From assembly GCF_014645375.1 (NCBI RefSeq), contig NZ_BMLT01000003.1, positions 62,001-126,000 on the forward strand: a DNA stretch of 64,000 nucleotides. Direction: 5' to 3'. Both the position numbers and the translations under genes were made by a program. This document shows positions 44,753 to 53,568 of this stretch, piece after piece; positions within the stretch are counted from its first letter, which is position 1; each line of letters starts with the position of its first letter. The notes beneath the pieces are model-generated. The model ran no database searches, was not told the origin of the DNA, and was given only the letters and a program-made list of their open reading frames with translations. Source of the stretch: Marinobacterium nitratireducens. GTDB lineage: Bacteria > Pseudomonadota > Gammaproteobacteria > Pseudomonadales > Balneatricaceae.

Positions 44753-46276
44753 ATGACCGCACTGAGCAAAGACACCACTGTAGCCGTGATCGGCGCCGGC
44801 GCCATGGGCGCGGGCATCGCCCAGGTCGCCGCCACCTACGGCCATTCCGTACTGCTGTTCGATAACGCCCCGGGCGCGGCCGAGAAAGGTATTGCCGGCG
44901 TTGCCGCCGGCCTCGACAAGCTGGTTTCCCGCGGAAAAATGGAGCCGTCCGTGCGCGACGCCATCCTTGACCGCCTGACACCGGTCGAGCAACTGGAGGA
45001 GCTGGCGGCGGCGAAACTGGTCGTCGAAGCGATCATCGAGAATCCGGAGATCAAGCGGCAGGTGTTCAGCCGCCTGGAGTCGATCTGCGCCGACGACTGC
45101 ATTCTGGCGAGCAACACCTCATCGATCTCGATCACCTCGCTGGCAACCGCACTGGAGCGGCCGCAGAACTTCGCCGGCCTGCATTTCTTCAACCCGGCGC
45201 CGATCATGAAACTGGTCGAAATCGTCTCGGGCCTGGACACCGACCCCGCGGTCGCCGAATGCCTGCACGCCACCGCCAGCGCCTGGGGCAAGCAGGCCGT
45301 GCACGCCAAATCGACGCCGGGCTTTATCGTCAACCGTCTGGCGCGCCCCTTCTATGCCGAGGGCCTGCGACTGCTGGAAGAGGGCGCCGCCGACAGCGCC
45401 ACCCTCGACGCCCTCATGCGCGAGGCCGGCGGCTTTCGCATGGGCCCGTTCGAACTGATGGACCTGATCGGCCACGACGTCAACTACGCCGTTACCCGCT
45501 CGGTGTTCGACGCCTACTACGGCGACGGTCGCTTTCTGCCGTCACTGACCCAGCAGGCGCTGGTCGAAGGCGGACGCCTGGGACGCAAGAGTGGTCGCGG
45601 CTTCTATGACTACGCCAGCGAGGCGACGCGACCGGAACCGGCAACGCTGGGCGCCGGCGACGTCGCCGCTGCGGCCCGAATCGTGGTCGAGGGTAGCCTC
45701 GGTGTCGCCGATGCCCTGGTCACGCGACTGCGCAGCAACGGCATCGAGATCGTCCAGCGCGACGGCGTCGGCCGCATCCGCGTCGACGATACCCTGCTGT
45801 GCCTGAGCGATGGCCGCATGGCCAGCGAGCGTGCCGCCGCCGAAGGCTGCCGTAACCTGGTGCTGTTCGATCTGGCGCTCGACTACGCCGGCTGCACGCG
45901 CCTGGGCGTCGCCGTCGCCGACCAGGCCGACGAGAACGCGCTGGCGCCGGTGGTCGCGCTGCTCAATGCCGCCGGCATCCAGGTTTCCTTGCTGGACGAT
46001 GCGCCGGGCCTGACCGTCATGCGCACAGTGGCAATGCTCGCCAACGAGGCTAGCGACGCGGTATTGCAGGGCGTCTGCAGCGCCGCCGACGCCGATACCG
46101 CGATGCGCTTCGGCGTCAACTATCCACGCGGTCCGCTGGCCTGGGCCGAAACCATCGGCATCGGCCTGGTTCACCGCACCCTGACCCACCTGCAACAGAG
46201 CTACGGCGAAGACCGCTACCGTCCGTCGCGCCTGCTGCGCCGCAAGGCATTTTCCGGGAGCCCGTTCCATGACTGA
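44753..46276 (+). CDS. paaH: 3-hydroxyadipyl-CoA dehydrogenase
   Basis: A 507-residue 3-hydroxyacyl-CoA dehydrogenase (double-length PaaH type). The NAD motif VIGAGAMGAGIAQVAA opens the N-domain. The catalytic His is in LHFFNPAPIMKLVEIV and the active region is GFIVNRLARPFY. A second dehydrogenase-C-like half lies after about 300. It oxidises 3-hydroxyadipyl-CoA to 3-oxoadipyl-CoA. The GGAGG before 44753 fixes the start. The last bases overlap paaI. Confidence 0.93.
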   Translation: MTALSKDTTVAVIGAGAMGAGIAQVAATYGHSVLLFDNAPGAAEKGIAGVAAGLDKLVSRGKMEPSVRDAILDRLTPVEQLEELAAAKLVVEAIIENPEIKRQVFSRLESICADDCILASNTSSISITSLATALERPQNFAGLHFFNPAPIMKLVEIVSGLDTDPAVAECLHATASAWGKQAVHAKSTPGFIVNRLARPFYAEGLRLLEEGAADSATLDALMREAGGFRMGPFELMDLIGHDVNYAVTRSVFDAYYGDGRFLPSLTQQALVEGGRLGRKSGRGFYDYASEATRPEPATLGAGDVAAAARIVVEGSLGVADALVTRLRSNGIEIVQRDGVGRIRVDDTLLCLSDGRMASERAAAEGCRNLVLFDLALDYAGCTRLGVAVADQADENALAPVVALLNAAGIQVSLLDDAPGLTVMRTVAMLANEASDAVLQGVCSAADADTAMRFGVNYPRGPLAWAETIGIGLVHRTLTHLQQSYGEDRYRPSRLLRRKAFSGSPFHD

Positions 46277-46727
46277 CCTGACACCGCAACAGCTGGCCGA
46301 AGCCTGCGCCGAATCGATGTTCGCCAGGGACACCGCCACCCAGGCGCTGGAGATGGAAATCGTCTGCGTCTCGCCGGGGCGCGCTTCGATCGCCATGGCG
46401 GTGAGCCCGCGCATGATACAGGGCCACGGCAACTGCCACGGCGGCTACATCTTTACTCTGGCGGACTCGGCCTTCGCCTTTGCCTGCAATACCTACAACG
46501 CCGTAACCGTCGGCGCCGGCTGTACCATCGACTACCTGGCACCGGCGAAGCTCGGCGACCGCCTCACCGCCTACGCGGTAGAGCGCTCGCGCAGCGGTCG
46601 CACCGGTATCTACGACGTCAGCGTCGAGAACCAGCACGGCACCCCAATCGCCCTGTTCCGCGGCCGCTCGCACCAGGTGCGCGGCACCCTTTTGCCCGAA
46701 TCCCCTGAAATGGAGGCCTCCGCATGA
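46269..46727 (+). CDS. paaI: Acyl-CoA thioesterase
   Basis: A 152-residue hot-dog-fold thioesterase with the family's [20 protein letters not shown] segment, which carries the catalytic Asp, and the [19 protein letters not shown] strand. PaaI removes CoA from hydroxyphenylacetyl- and phenylacetyl-CoA to relieve trapped CoA. It overlaps paaH by 8 bp and paaJ by 4 bp, so it is translationally coupled. Confidence 0.92.
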   Translation: MTDLTPQQLAEACAESMFARDTATQALEMEIVCVSPGRASIAMAVSPRMIQGHGNCHGGYIFTLADSAFAFACNTYNAVTVGAGCTIDYLAPAKLGDRLTAYAVERSRSGRTGIYDVSVENQHGTPIALFRGRSHQVRGTLLPESPEMEASA

Positions 46728-47932
46728 AAGACGCCCTGATCATCGATGCCATTCGCACGCCCATCGGCCGCTACGCAGGTACCCTCGCCAGCGTTCGCGC
46801 CGACGACCTGGGTGCGGTTCCGCTCAAGGCGCTGATGGCGCGCAACCCGAGCGTGGACTGGTCGCAGGTCGACGACGTCATTTACGGCTGCGCCAACCAG
46901 GCCGGCGAAGACAACCGCAACGTTGCGCGCATGTCGTCGCTGCTGGCGGGCCTGCCGGTCAGCGTACCCGGAACCACCGTCAACCGCCTTTGCGGCTCCG
47001 GCATGGATGCGGTCGGCCTCGCCGCCCGTACCATCAAGGCCGGCGAAGCCGGGCTGATGATCGCCGGTGGCGTCGAGTCGATGTCCCGTGCCCCCTTCGT
47101 TATGGGCAAGGCCGAATCCGCCTTCAGCCGCAGCGCGGAAATCTTCGACACCACCATCGGCTGGCGCTTCGTCAATAAAATGATGAAGCAGCAGTTCGGC
47201 GTCGATTCGATGCCGGAAACCGCCGAGAATGTCGCCGCCGACTTCGCCATTTCCCGTGAGGACCAGGATGCCTTCGCCGTGCGCAGCCAGCAGCGTACCG
47301 CCGCGGCGATCGAGTCCGGCCGCCTGGCGCGCGAGATCGTGCCGGTGACAATTCCGCAGCGCAAGAAGGACCCGGTGATCTTCGACACCGACGAGCATCC
47401 GCGGGCCAGTACCGCCGAAGCCCTGGCCAAGCTGCCGACACCCTTCCGCGAAGGCGGCAGCGTCACCGCCGGCAACGCCTCCGGCGTCAACGACGGCGCC
47501 TGCGCGCTGCTGCTGGCCAGCCGCGAAGCCGCCGAGCAATACGGCCTCAAGGCGCGCGGCCGCGTAGTCGGCATGGCGACCGCAGGTCTGGAGCCTCGCA
47601 TCATGGGTTTTGGACCGGCGCCCGCGGTACGCAAGGTGCTGGCGCAGACCGGCCTGTCGCTCGACGACATGGACGTGATCGAACTCAACGAGGCGTTCGC
47701 CGCCCAGGCGCTGGCGGTGCTGCGTGATCTCGGCCTGCCGGACGACGCCGAGCATGTGAACCCCAACGGCGGCGCCATCGCCCTCGGCCACCCGCTGGGC
47801 ATGAGCGGCGCGCGTCTGGTCACCACGGCGCTGAACGAACTGGAACTGCGCGGCGGCCGATACGCCCTGTGCACCATGTGCATCGGGGTCGGCCAGGGTA
47901 TCGCGATGGTGATAGAGCGAGTGAACAGTTAA
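46724..47932 (+). CDS. paaJ: 3-oxoadipyl-CoA thiolase
   Basis: A 402-residue thiolase with the nucleophile Cys in [13 protein letters not shown] (about 90), the GHP motif [13 protein letters not shown] and the C-terminal [12 protein letters not shown] with the second catalytic Cys. It cleaves 3-oxoadipyl-CoA to acetyl-CoA and succinyl-CoA. It is close to PcaF/PaaJ and the context favours PaaJ. The start ATG overlaps the paaI stop (ATGA). Confidence 0.93.
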   Translation: MKDALIIDAIRTPIGRYAGTLASVRADDLGAVPLKALMARNPSVDWSQVDDVIYGCANQAGEDNRNVARMSSLLAGLPVSVPGTTVNRLCGSGMDAVGLAARTIKAGEAGLMIAGGVESMSRAPFVMGKAESAFSRSAEIFDTTIGWRFVNKMMKQQFGVDSMPETAENVAADFAISREDQDAFAVRSQQRTAAAIESGRLAREIVPVTIPQRKKDPVIFDTDEHPRASTAEALAKLPTPFREGGSVTAGNASGVNDGACALLLASREAAEQYGLKARGRVVGMATAGLEPRIMGFGPAPAVRKVLAQTGLSLDDMDVIELNEAFAAQALAVLRDLGLPDDAEHVNPNGGAIALGHPLGMSGARLVTTALNELELRGGRYALCTMCIGVGQGIAMVIERVNS

Positions 47933-47966
47933 GCGCTGACAGCAATAAAACGAGCAAGCAGTTCGA

Positions 47967-48028
47967 AGTGGACAGTTAACAGGAAAAGCCGGCAGTCTCT
48001 TCGTACCGCTCACTGTTTACTGTCAACT
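47967..48028. promoter_or_regulatory. Large imperfect hairpin between paaJ and paaK
   Basis: AGTGGACAGTTAACAG and CTGTTTACTGTCAACT pair over 16 positions with two mismatches around a 30-base loop. It lies in the 142-bp gap and may stabilise or divide the transcript. The units resemble degenerate heptamer repeats. Confidence 0.4.
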
Positions 48029-48074
48029 GGTTACTCACGACTCGTAGAACACTAATAATTAGAGAGAAGACAAA

Positions 48075-49391
48075 ATGAACATGACGGCCCAACCCATGAC
48101 CCAACTGCATGATCCGATCGAGAGCGCCAGCATCGACCAACTGCGTCAGACTCAGCTCGAGCGCATGCGCTGGAGTCTGGCACACGCCTATGAGAATGTG
48201 CCCTTCTACCGTCAAGCCTTCGACGCGGCCGGCGTGCACCCGAGTGATCTGACCTGCCTCTCGGACCTGGCGAAGTTTCCGTTCACACAGAAAAACGACC
48301 TGCGTGACAACTACCCGTTCAACATGTTCGCGGTCCCGATGCACGACATCGTGCGCCTGCACGCCTCGAGCGGTACCACCGGCAAGCCGACCGTGGTCGG
48401 TTACACCCAGAAAGACATCGACACCTGGGCCAACGTCGTCGCCCGCTCGCTGCGCGCCGCCGGCGCCCACGCCGGCGACCTGATCCACATTGCCTACGGC
48501 TACGGTCTCTTCACCGGCGGTCTGGGCGCGCACTACGGCGCCGAGCGCCTCGGCGCGACGGTGATACCGATGTCCGGCGGACAGACCGAGAAACAGGTGC
48601 AGCTGATCCGTGACTTCAATCCCGATGTAATCATGGTAACGCCGTCCTACATGCTGAACCTGGCCGACGAGATGGAGCGCCAGGGCCTCGACCCGCACAA
48701 GCTGAACCTGCGCCTGGGCGTTTTCGGCGCCGAGCCCTGGACCGGCACCATGCGCACCGAACTCGAGCAGCGCCTGGGTATCGACGCGATGGACATCTAC
48801 GGCCTGTCCGAAGTCATGGGACCGGGCGTCGGTATGGAGTGCCTGGAGACCAAGGACGGCCCGACCATCTGGGAAGACCACTTCTATCCCGAGATCATCG
48901 ACCCGGTCAGCGGCGAGGCGCTGCCGGACGGCGAATACGGCGAGCTAGTGTTCACCTCACTGACCAAGGAAGCGCTGCCGATCATCCGCTACCGCACCCG
49001 CGACCTGACCCGCCTGCTGCCGGGCACCGCACGCCCGATGCGCCGTATCGACAAGATCACCGGCCGCAGCGATGACATGCTGATCATTCGCGGCGTCAAC
49101 GTCTTCCCGACCCAGGTCGAGGAACAGATCCTGCGTGTTGCCGAACTGTCACCTCACTTCGAAATGGTCATCAGCAAGAACGGCAACCTCGACCAGGTCG
49201 AGGTCAAGGTCGAGCTCAAGCCCGACGCCGCCGGCATCGGCGAAGACGGCGAAGCGCGCGTGGTCAAGGAGCTGTCGCACCACATCAAGTCGTACATCGG
49301 CATCAGCACCCGCATCAGCGTCAACGCGCCCGGCAGCATTGCCCGCTCCGAAGGCAAGGCCAAGCGCGTTACCGATCTGCGCAAGGCCTGA
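48075..49391 (+). CDS. paaK: Phenylacetate-CoA ligase
   Basis: A 438-residue adenylate-forming ligase that opens the pathway by making phenylacetyl-CoA. Visible motifs are the P-loop LHASSGTTGKPTVVGYT, AYGYGLFTGG, FGAEPW, DIYGLSEVMGPGVG and the C-terminal catalytic lysine region ARSEGKAKRVTD. Length is normal. A gap of 116 bp separates it from phbB, and a short copy of its own 3' end follows phbB. Confidence 0.95.
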   Translation: MNMTAQPMTQLHDPIESASIDQLRQTQLERMRWSLAHAYENVPFYRQAFDAAGVHPSDLTCLSDLAKFPFTQKNDLRDNYPFNMFAVPMHDIVRLHASSGTTGKPTVVGYTQKDIDTWANVVARSLRAAGAHAGDLIHIAYGYGLFTGGLGAHYGAERLGATVIPMSGGQTEKQVQLIRDFNPDVIMVTPSYMLNLADEMERQGLDPHKLNLRLGVFGAEPWTGTMRTELEQRLGIDAMDIYGLSEVMGPGVGMECLETKDGPTIWEDHFYPEIIDPVSGEALPDGEYGELVFTSLTKEALPIIRYRTRDLTRLLPGTARPMRRIDKITGRSDDMLIIRGVNVFPTQVEEQILRVAELSPHFEMVISKNGNLDQVEVKVELKPDAAGIGEDGEARVVKELSHHIKSYIGISTRISVNAPGSIARSEGKAKRVTDLRKA

Positions 49392-49507
49392 GGCGTCAGG
49401 CGTAACAGCGATTCGCGGCGGGGAGTTCAGTGCCCCGTCGCAAGCACCATACCGCATCAAATCTGAAATCCGTCGAAAAACGACAATCCCCCCAAGAGAA
49501 TCAAAAA

Positions 49508-50257
49508 ATGAGCAAGAAAATCGCATTCGTCACCGGTGGCACCGGCGGCCTGGGCACTCCGATCTGCCGTTCGCTGGCAGACCAGGGTTTCACCGTCGTA
49601 GCCGGCTACTTCAGCGGTGGCAAGCACGAGAAAGCGCAGGCCTGGCAGGAAGCCCAGCGTGCGGATGGCTACGCGTTCGAAATCGCTTACGGCGACGTCA
49701 CCGATGCCGAATCCTGCGCCAAATGCGTCGCCGAGGTGGAAAAGCGACTGGGCGACACCATCGACGTGCTCGTCAACAATGCCGGCATCACCCGTGACGG
49801 CCAGTTCAAGAAGATGTCCTGGGAGCAGTGGGACGAAGTGCTGACGGCCAACCTCGATTCGATGTTCCACATGACCCGCCTGGTGATCAACGGCATGCTC
49901 GACAAGGGCTGGGGCCGCGTGATCAACATCTCGTCCGTCAACGCCCAGAAAGGCCAGTTCGGGCAGTCCAACTACTCCGCCGCCAAGGCCGGCATCCATG
50001 GCTTCACCAAGGCGCTGGCGCAGGAAGTTGCGCGCAAGGGCGTTACCGTCAATACGGTTTCGCCGGGCTACATCAAGACCGACATGGTCGCCAAGATCGC
50101 CCAGGATATTCAGGACAAGATCACCGCGACCATTCCGGTCGGCCGCTTTGGCACCCCGGAAGAGATCGGTCGTCTGGTGGCCTTCGTCGCCGACGAGCAG
50201 TCCGGCTACATCACCGGCTCCGACCTGTCCATCAACGGCGGTCTGCACATGTACTGA
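49508..50257 (+). CDS. phbB: Acetoacetyl-CoA reductase (PhaB/PhbB)
   Basis: A 249-residue classical SDR with the cofactor motif FVTGGTGGLGTPICRSL, NNAGITRDG, the serine in ISSVNAQKGQFGQ, and catalytic YSAAKAG. The Q-x-N around FGQSNYSAAKAGIHGFTKALA is characteristic of acetoacetyl-CoA reductases that supply 3-hydroxybutyryl-CoA for PHB. No other phb gene is here, and it stands between paaK and paaA. A fragment copying the paaK end follows it, suggesting it was inserted as a unit. Confidence 0.88.
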   Translation: MSKKIAFVTGGTGGLGTPICRSLADQGFTVVAGYFSGGKHEKAQAWQEAQRADGYAFEIAYGDVTDAESCAKCVAEVEKRLGDTIDVLVNNAGITRDGQFKKMSWEQWDEVLTANLDSMFHMTRLVINGMLDKGWGRVINISSVNAQKGQFGQSNYSAAKAGIHGFTKALAQEVARKGVTVNTVSPGYIKTDMVAKIAQDIQDKITATIPVGRFGTPEEIGRLVAFVADEQSGYITGSDLSINGGLHMY

Positions 50258-50260
50258 TGC

Positions 50261-50322
50261 CCGCCCCGGGTCCCCTGGCCCGCTCCGAAGGCAAGGCCAG
50301 GCACGTCACCGATCGGCACTGA
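50261..50322 (+). pseudogene. Remnant: duplicated paaK 3' end
   Basis: Directly after the phbB stop the frame reads APGPLARSEGKARHVTDRH and TGA. This matches the real paaK C-terminus (APGSIARSEGKAKRVTD) at residue and base level; 22 consecutive bases around the ARSEGKA codons are shared. Only the last 20 or so codons exist. Confidence 0.85.
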
Positions 50323-50440
50323 TCCTGAAAGCGCAACGCGTTAAAGGTGACGGGTCCGGCGAAAAAGCCGTTCGCGCCGGGGACGTGCCCTTTGGGTAGA
50401 GCGCCCTTTGGGTAAAGTGCCCTCCGGGTACGCCGTTCCC

Positions 50441-50583
50441 ACATGCTGAGCTCTGGCCAACCCCGTGGGAGCCGCGCACCCGAAGGGCACTTCCTCGCGG
50501 CGAAGAATCTATTCGCGGCGGGGCGCCGCTCCCACAGGGATCGGCACCCGGCCGTTAATCCCGTAGGAGCCCCGCCCCGGGGC
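50441..50583. repeat. REP-like repeat cluster
   Basis: Inverted units GTGGGAGCCGCGC / GGCGCCGCTCCCAC with central ATTCGCGGCGGGGCG and a further GTAGGAGCCCCGCCCCGGGGC. It fills the phbB-paaA gap ahead of the heptamer arrays and shares its core with the cluster at 4.5 kb. Confidence 0.65.
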
Positions 50584-50655
50584 TAATACATCCGTGCTCC
50601 TGCCGCGATAAGCAATGGCACCCGACTAGGTGCCTCTTCCTGCCAGACTCGCCCC

Positions 50656-50784
50656 CTTACGCCTTACGCCTTACGCCTTACGCCTTACGCCTTACGCCTT
50701 ACCTGTCACCTGTCACCTGTCACCCGTCACCCGTCACCCGTCACCCGTCACCCGTCACCCGTCACCCGTCACCCGTCACCCGTC
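50656..50784. repeat. Two adjoining 7-bp tandem arrays (18 heptamers) upstream of paaA
   Basis: Six full copies of CTTACGC plus a partial copy (50656-50701) pass directly into three ACCTGTC and nine ACCCGTC units (50701-50784). All units have length seven and the arrays are perfect except for the T/C change. They end eight bases before the paaA operator-like palindrome. Such arrays are prone to slippage and copy-number change. Confidence 0.9.
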
Positions 50785-50791
50785 ACGGCAC

Positions 50792-50812
50792 TTTGTAACG
50801 TCTTTTTACAAA
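50792..50812. promoter_or_regulatory. Operator-like inverted repeat at the paaA promoter
   Basis: TTTGTAA-N7-TTACAAA has perfect 7-bp arms and a 7-bp spacer (centre-to-centre 14 bp), just upstream of the -35 region. It is a likely site for a dimeric regulator. It is not the PaaX or PaaR motif I know. Confidence 0.55.
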
Positions 50813-50830
50813 ATGACACAACTTTCTATC

Positions 50831-50858
50831 TTTACTTCTTTTTTATGTGTCATATAAT
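50831..50858 (+). promoter_or_regulatory. Sigma-70 promoter of paaA
   Basis: The perfect -10 box TATAAT (50853-50858) is preceded by a TTTACT at 50831-50836, with a 16-bp spacer, in a strongly AT-rich stretch. The paaA ATG follows 53 bp after the -10 box, with GAGGAG as ribosome-binding site. Confidence 0.65.
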
Positions 50859-50910
50859 CCTAATCAAACAACAGCAAAGCCTGCATTCGCTCACCACTGA
50901 GGAGCCCACC

Positions 50911-51900
50911 ATGTACGCCCAACTCGTAGACACCGGCGTCAAGCGCGTGAAAGGCCTGGACGAAATGTCGCCCGAAGAGCGCAACTTCCAGGAAAAGATC
51001 GACGCCGAGATCAAGATCGAACCGAAGAACTGGATGCCGGACGCCTATCGCCGCACCCTGATCCGCCAGATGTCCCAGCACGCCCACTCCGAGATCGTCG
51101 GCATGCTGCCGGAAAAGAACTGGCTGACCCGGGCGCCGAACTTCAAGCGCAAGCTCCAGCTGCTGGCCAAGATCCAGGACGAGGCGGGCCACGGTCTCTA
51201 CCTCTACAGCGCCATGGAAACCCTGGGTGCCGACCGCGACGAGGAAGTCGCCAAGCTGCACAGCGGCGAAGTGAAGTACTCCAGCATCTTCAACTATCCG
51301 ACCCAGAATTGGGCCGATATGGGTACCGTGGGCTGGCTGGTCGACGGCGCCGCCATCGTCAACCAGGTTGTATTACAGAGAACATCGTACGGACCATATT
51401 CTCGTGCCATGATTCGCATCTGCAAGGAAGAAAGTTTCCACCAGCGCCAGGGTTACCAGATCCTGCTGCACATGATGCGCAACGGTACCGAAGAGCAAAA
51501 AGCGATGGTTCAGGACTCGATCAACCGCCTCTGGTGGCCGGCCCTGATGATGTTCGGTCCGCACGACAGCGACTCGCCGAACTCGGCCCAGTCGATGCAG
51601 TGGAAGATCAAGCGCATGTCCAACGACGACCTGCGCCAGCGCTTCATCGACCAGACCATTCCGCAGCTGGAGCTGCTCGGCTGCACCGTTCCCGACCCTG
51701 ACCTGAAGTGGAACGAGGAGCGCGGTCACTACGACTTCGGCGAGATCGACTGGAGCGAGTTCTACGCCGTACTCAAGGGCAACGGGCCCTGCAACCGCGA
51801 CCGGCTGCGCACCCGCCGCAACGCCATCGAGAACGGCGCATGGGTCCGCGAAGCGGCCCGCAAGCATGCCGAAAAACATAACAAGGCCAACGCCGCCTGA
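50911..51900 (+). CDS. paaA: Phenylacetyl-CoA 1,2-epoxidase catalytic subunit A
   Basis: A 329-residue di-iron oxygenase subunit. The two carboxylate/His motifs are EAGHGLYLY and EESFHQRQG, and [11 protein letters not shown] and [11 protein letters not shown] surround the site. It epoxidises the ring of phenylacetyl-CoA with PaaC, B and E. Length is normal. Codons 153-165 (51367-51405) switch to rare, A/T-ending codons (GTA TTA AGA ACA GGA CCA TCT) and form an inverted repeat, unlike the rest of the gene. The protein sequence there still looks normal. Confidence 0.97.
   Translation: MYAQLVDTGVKRVKGLDEMSPEERNFQEKIDAEIKIEPKNWMPDAYRRTLIRQMSQHAHSEIVGMLPEKNWLTRAPNFKRKLQLLAKIQDEAGHGLYLYSAMETLGADRDEEVAKLHSGEVKYSSIFNYPTQNWADMGTVGWLVDGAAIVNQVVLQRTSYGPYSRAMIRICKEESFHQRQGYQILLHMMRNGTEEQKAMVQDSINRLWWPALMMFGPHDSDSPNSAQSMQWKIKRMSNDDLRQRFIDQTIPQLELLGCTVPDPDLKWNEERGHYDFGEIDWSEFYAVLKGNGPCNRDRLRTRRNAIENGAWVREAARKHAEKHNKANAA
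51378..51403. other. Intragenic inverted repeat in a rare-codon island of paaA
   Basis: GAGAACAT and ATATTCTC form 8-bp arms with one mismatch around CGTACGGACC. The flanking codons are the only AT-rich run in the gene. It could be an internal operator, RNA structure or recombination scar. Function is unknown. Confidence 0.5.
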
Positions 51901-51917
51901 GGCAGGAGATTCCCAAG

Positions 51918-52199
51918 ATGTCTGACTGGACCCTTTTCGAAGTATTCGTTCGCAGCAAGCACGGCCTGAACCACAAGCATGTCGGCAGCGTGCACGCCGC
52001 GGACGCCGCCATGGCGCTGGAAAACGCCCGCGAACTCTACACCCGCCGCAGCGAAGGCGTGAGCATCTGGGTGGTGCCCTCGAAGCAGATCACCGCCTCG
52101 TCCCCGGACGAGAAAGAGCCGCTGTTCGATCCGGCCGACGACAAGGTCTATCGCCACGCGACCTTCTACGATCTGCCGAAAGAAGTCGGCCACATGTAA
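51918..52199 (+). CDS. paaB: Phenylacetyl-CoA epoxidase subunit B
   Basis: A 93-residue small subunit (LFEVFVRSKHGLNHKHVGSVHAADAAMALENARELYTRR). PaaB is required for the assembly or activity of the PaaABCE complex but has no redox centre. 17 bp after paaA; normal length. Confidence 0.95.
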   Translation: MSDWTLFEVFVRSKHGLNHKHVGSVHAADAAMALENARELYTRRSEGVSIWVVPSKQITASSPDEKEPLFDPADDKVYRHATFYDLPKEVGHM

Positions 52200-52211
52200 G
52201 GGAGCGGGACC

Positions 52212-52973
52212 ATGACCGAACAACAAGCCCTTTTCGAATACCTGCTGCGCCTCGGCGACAGCGGCACCATCCTGTCCCAGCGCCTGTGCGAGTGGATCGG
52301 CAACGCGCCGGCGCTGGAAGAAGAGCTGGCCATCGGCAACGTCGCCCTGGACCTGCTGGGACAGGCCCGCGCCTGGCTGGAGTACGCTGCGGAAGTGGAA
52401 GGCGCCGGTCGCGACGCCGACGCCCTGGCCTTCCTGCGCCACGAGCGCGAGTACCGCAACCTGCTGATCGTGGAGCAGGCCAACGGCAACTTCGCCGACA
52501 CCATGGCGCGCCAGTACCTGTTCGACGCCTGGCACTACTTTATGCTGCAGGCCCTGTGCACCTCGGCCGACGAGCGCATCGCCGCCATCGCCGCCAAGGG
52601 GCTCAAGGAGGTGACCTATCATCTGCGCCGTTCCAGCGCCTGGGTCAAGCGCCTGGGTGACGGCACCGAGGAGAGTCACGCCAAAATGCAGGACGCGATC
52701 GACGAGATCTGGACCTACAGCGGTGAAATGCTGATCGGCGACGAGGCCGACCAACTGCTGCTGGAAGCCGGCATCGGCGCCGATCTCGAGCAGGTGAAGC
52801 AGCAGTGGCAGGCCCATGTCACGGCCACGCTGGCGGAAGCCACGCTGACGCAGCCCGCCGAAGACAGCTACATGCAGACCGGCGGCAAGCAGGGCTACCA
52901 CACCGAGCAGCTGGGCTTCCTGCTGGCGGAAATGCAGTATCTGCCGCGGGCTTACCCGGGCGCGTCCTGGTAA
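52212..52973 (+). CDS. paaC: Phenylacetyl-CoA epoxidase subunit C
   Basis: A 253-residue ferritin-like fold subunit that forms the structural partner of PaaA. Characteristic stretches are LLRLGDSGTILSQRLCEW, ALDLLGQARAWLEY and RNLLIVEQANGNFADTMARQ. Spacing to paaB is 12 bp. The iron ligands are degenerate, as usual for PaaC. Confidence 0.95.
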   Translation: MTEQQALFEYLLRLGDSGTILSQRLCEWIGNAPALEEELAIGNVALDLLGQARAWLEYAAEVEGAGRDADALAFLRHEREYRNLLIVEQANGNFADTMARQYLFDAWHYFMLQALCTSADERIAAIAAKGLKEVTYHLRRSSAWVKRLGDGTEESHAKMQDAIDEIWTYSGEMLIGDEADQLLLEAGIGADLEQVKQQWQAHVTATLAEATLTQPAEDSYMQTGGKQGYHTEQLGFLLAEMQYLPRAYPGASW

Positions 52974-52999
52974 ACGCAGAGGCATTCGAGGTGATTCCG

Positions 53000-53542
53000 A
53001 TGGTGCAGCAACACGACAGCAATCTGATCGCGACGGACCGCCGCTGGCCCGAGGGCACACGCCCCTCGACGGACGAAATATGGCACCTGCTCGAAGAGGT
53101 ACCCGATCCCGAAGTGCCGGTGGTCAACGTGGTCGAACTCGGCATCGTGCGCGAGCTAGCCTGGAACGGCGATATCCTCGAAGTCACGCTGACGCCGACC
53201 TACTCCGGCTGCCCGGCGACGCACTTCATCGAGGAGGAGATCGGCGCCGCGCTGAACCGCGCGGGACTTGCCAATCACCGCCTGAAGCAGCGCCTGGCGC
53301 CGGCCTGGACCACAGACTGGATCACCGATGCTGCGCGCGAAAAACTGCGTGCCTTCGGCATCGCGCCGCCCCAGGGAAGCGCCAGCAAGCGCAGCCTGCT
53401 CGGCGAGGATCCGGAGGTCACCTGCCCGCAGTGCGGTTCCACGCATACCGAGCAGGTCAGCGAGTTCGGTTCCACCGCCTGCAAGGCGCTGTACCGCTGC
53501 AAGGAATGCCTCGAGCCGTTTGACTACTTCAAGTGCATCTAG
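53000..53542 (+). CDS. paaD: PaaD: iron-sulfur cluster assembly/maturation factor of the epoxidase
   Basis: A 180-residue MIP18/DUF59-type protein (DPEVPVVNVVELGIVRELAW, TPTYSGCPATHFIEEEI with Cys). The C-terminal metal-binding segment has CPQCGSTHTEQVSEFG and CKECLEPFDYFKC. PaaD probably matures the 2Fe-2S centre of PaaE. Start ATG 53000; a GTG nine bases upstream is also possible. A 234-bp gap carrying a repeat separates it from paaE. Confidence 0.92.
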   Translation: MVQQHDSNLIATDRRWPEGTRPSTDEIWHLLEEVPDPEVPVVNVVELGIVRELAWNGDILEVTLTPTYSGCPATHFIEEEIGAALNRAGLANHRLKQRLAPAWTTDWITDAAREKLRAFGIAPPQGSASKRSLLGEDPEVTCPQCGSTHTEQVSEFGSTACKALYRCKECLEPFDYFKCI

Positions 53543-53568
53543 GGGCCTGTTAGCGCGGCTGGCCGGGT

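Noticed and set aside
50656-50784. CRISPR-like array at the heptamer repeats
   Set aside because: Units are 7 bp and directly adjacent without spacers, and no cas gene is present. It is a simple tandem repeat.
50630-50857. A 75-codon open frame across the heptamer arrays
   Set aside because: The frame is a trivial product of 7-bp repeats (repeating HPSPVTR units) and overlaps the paaA promoter.
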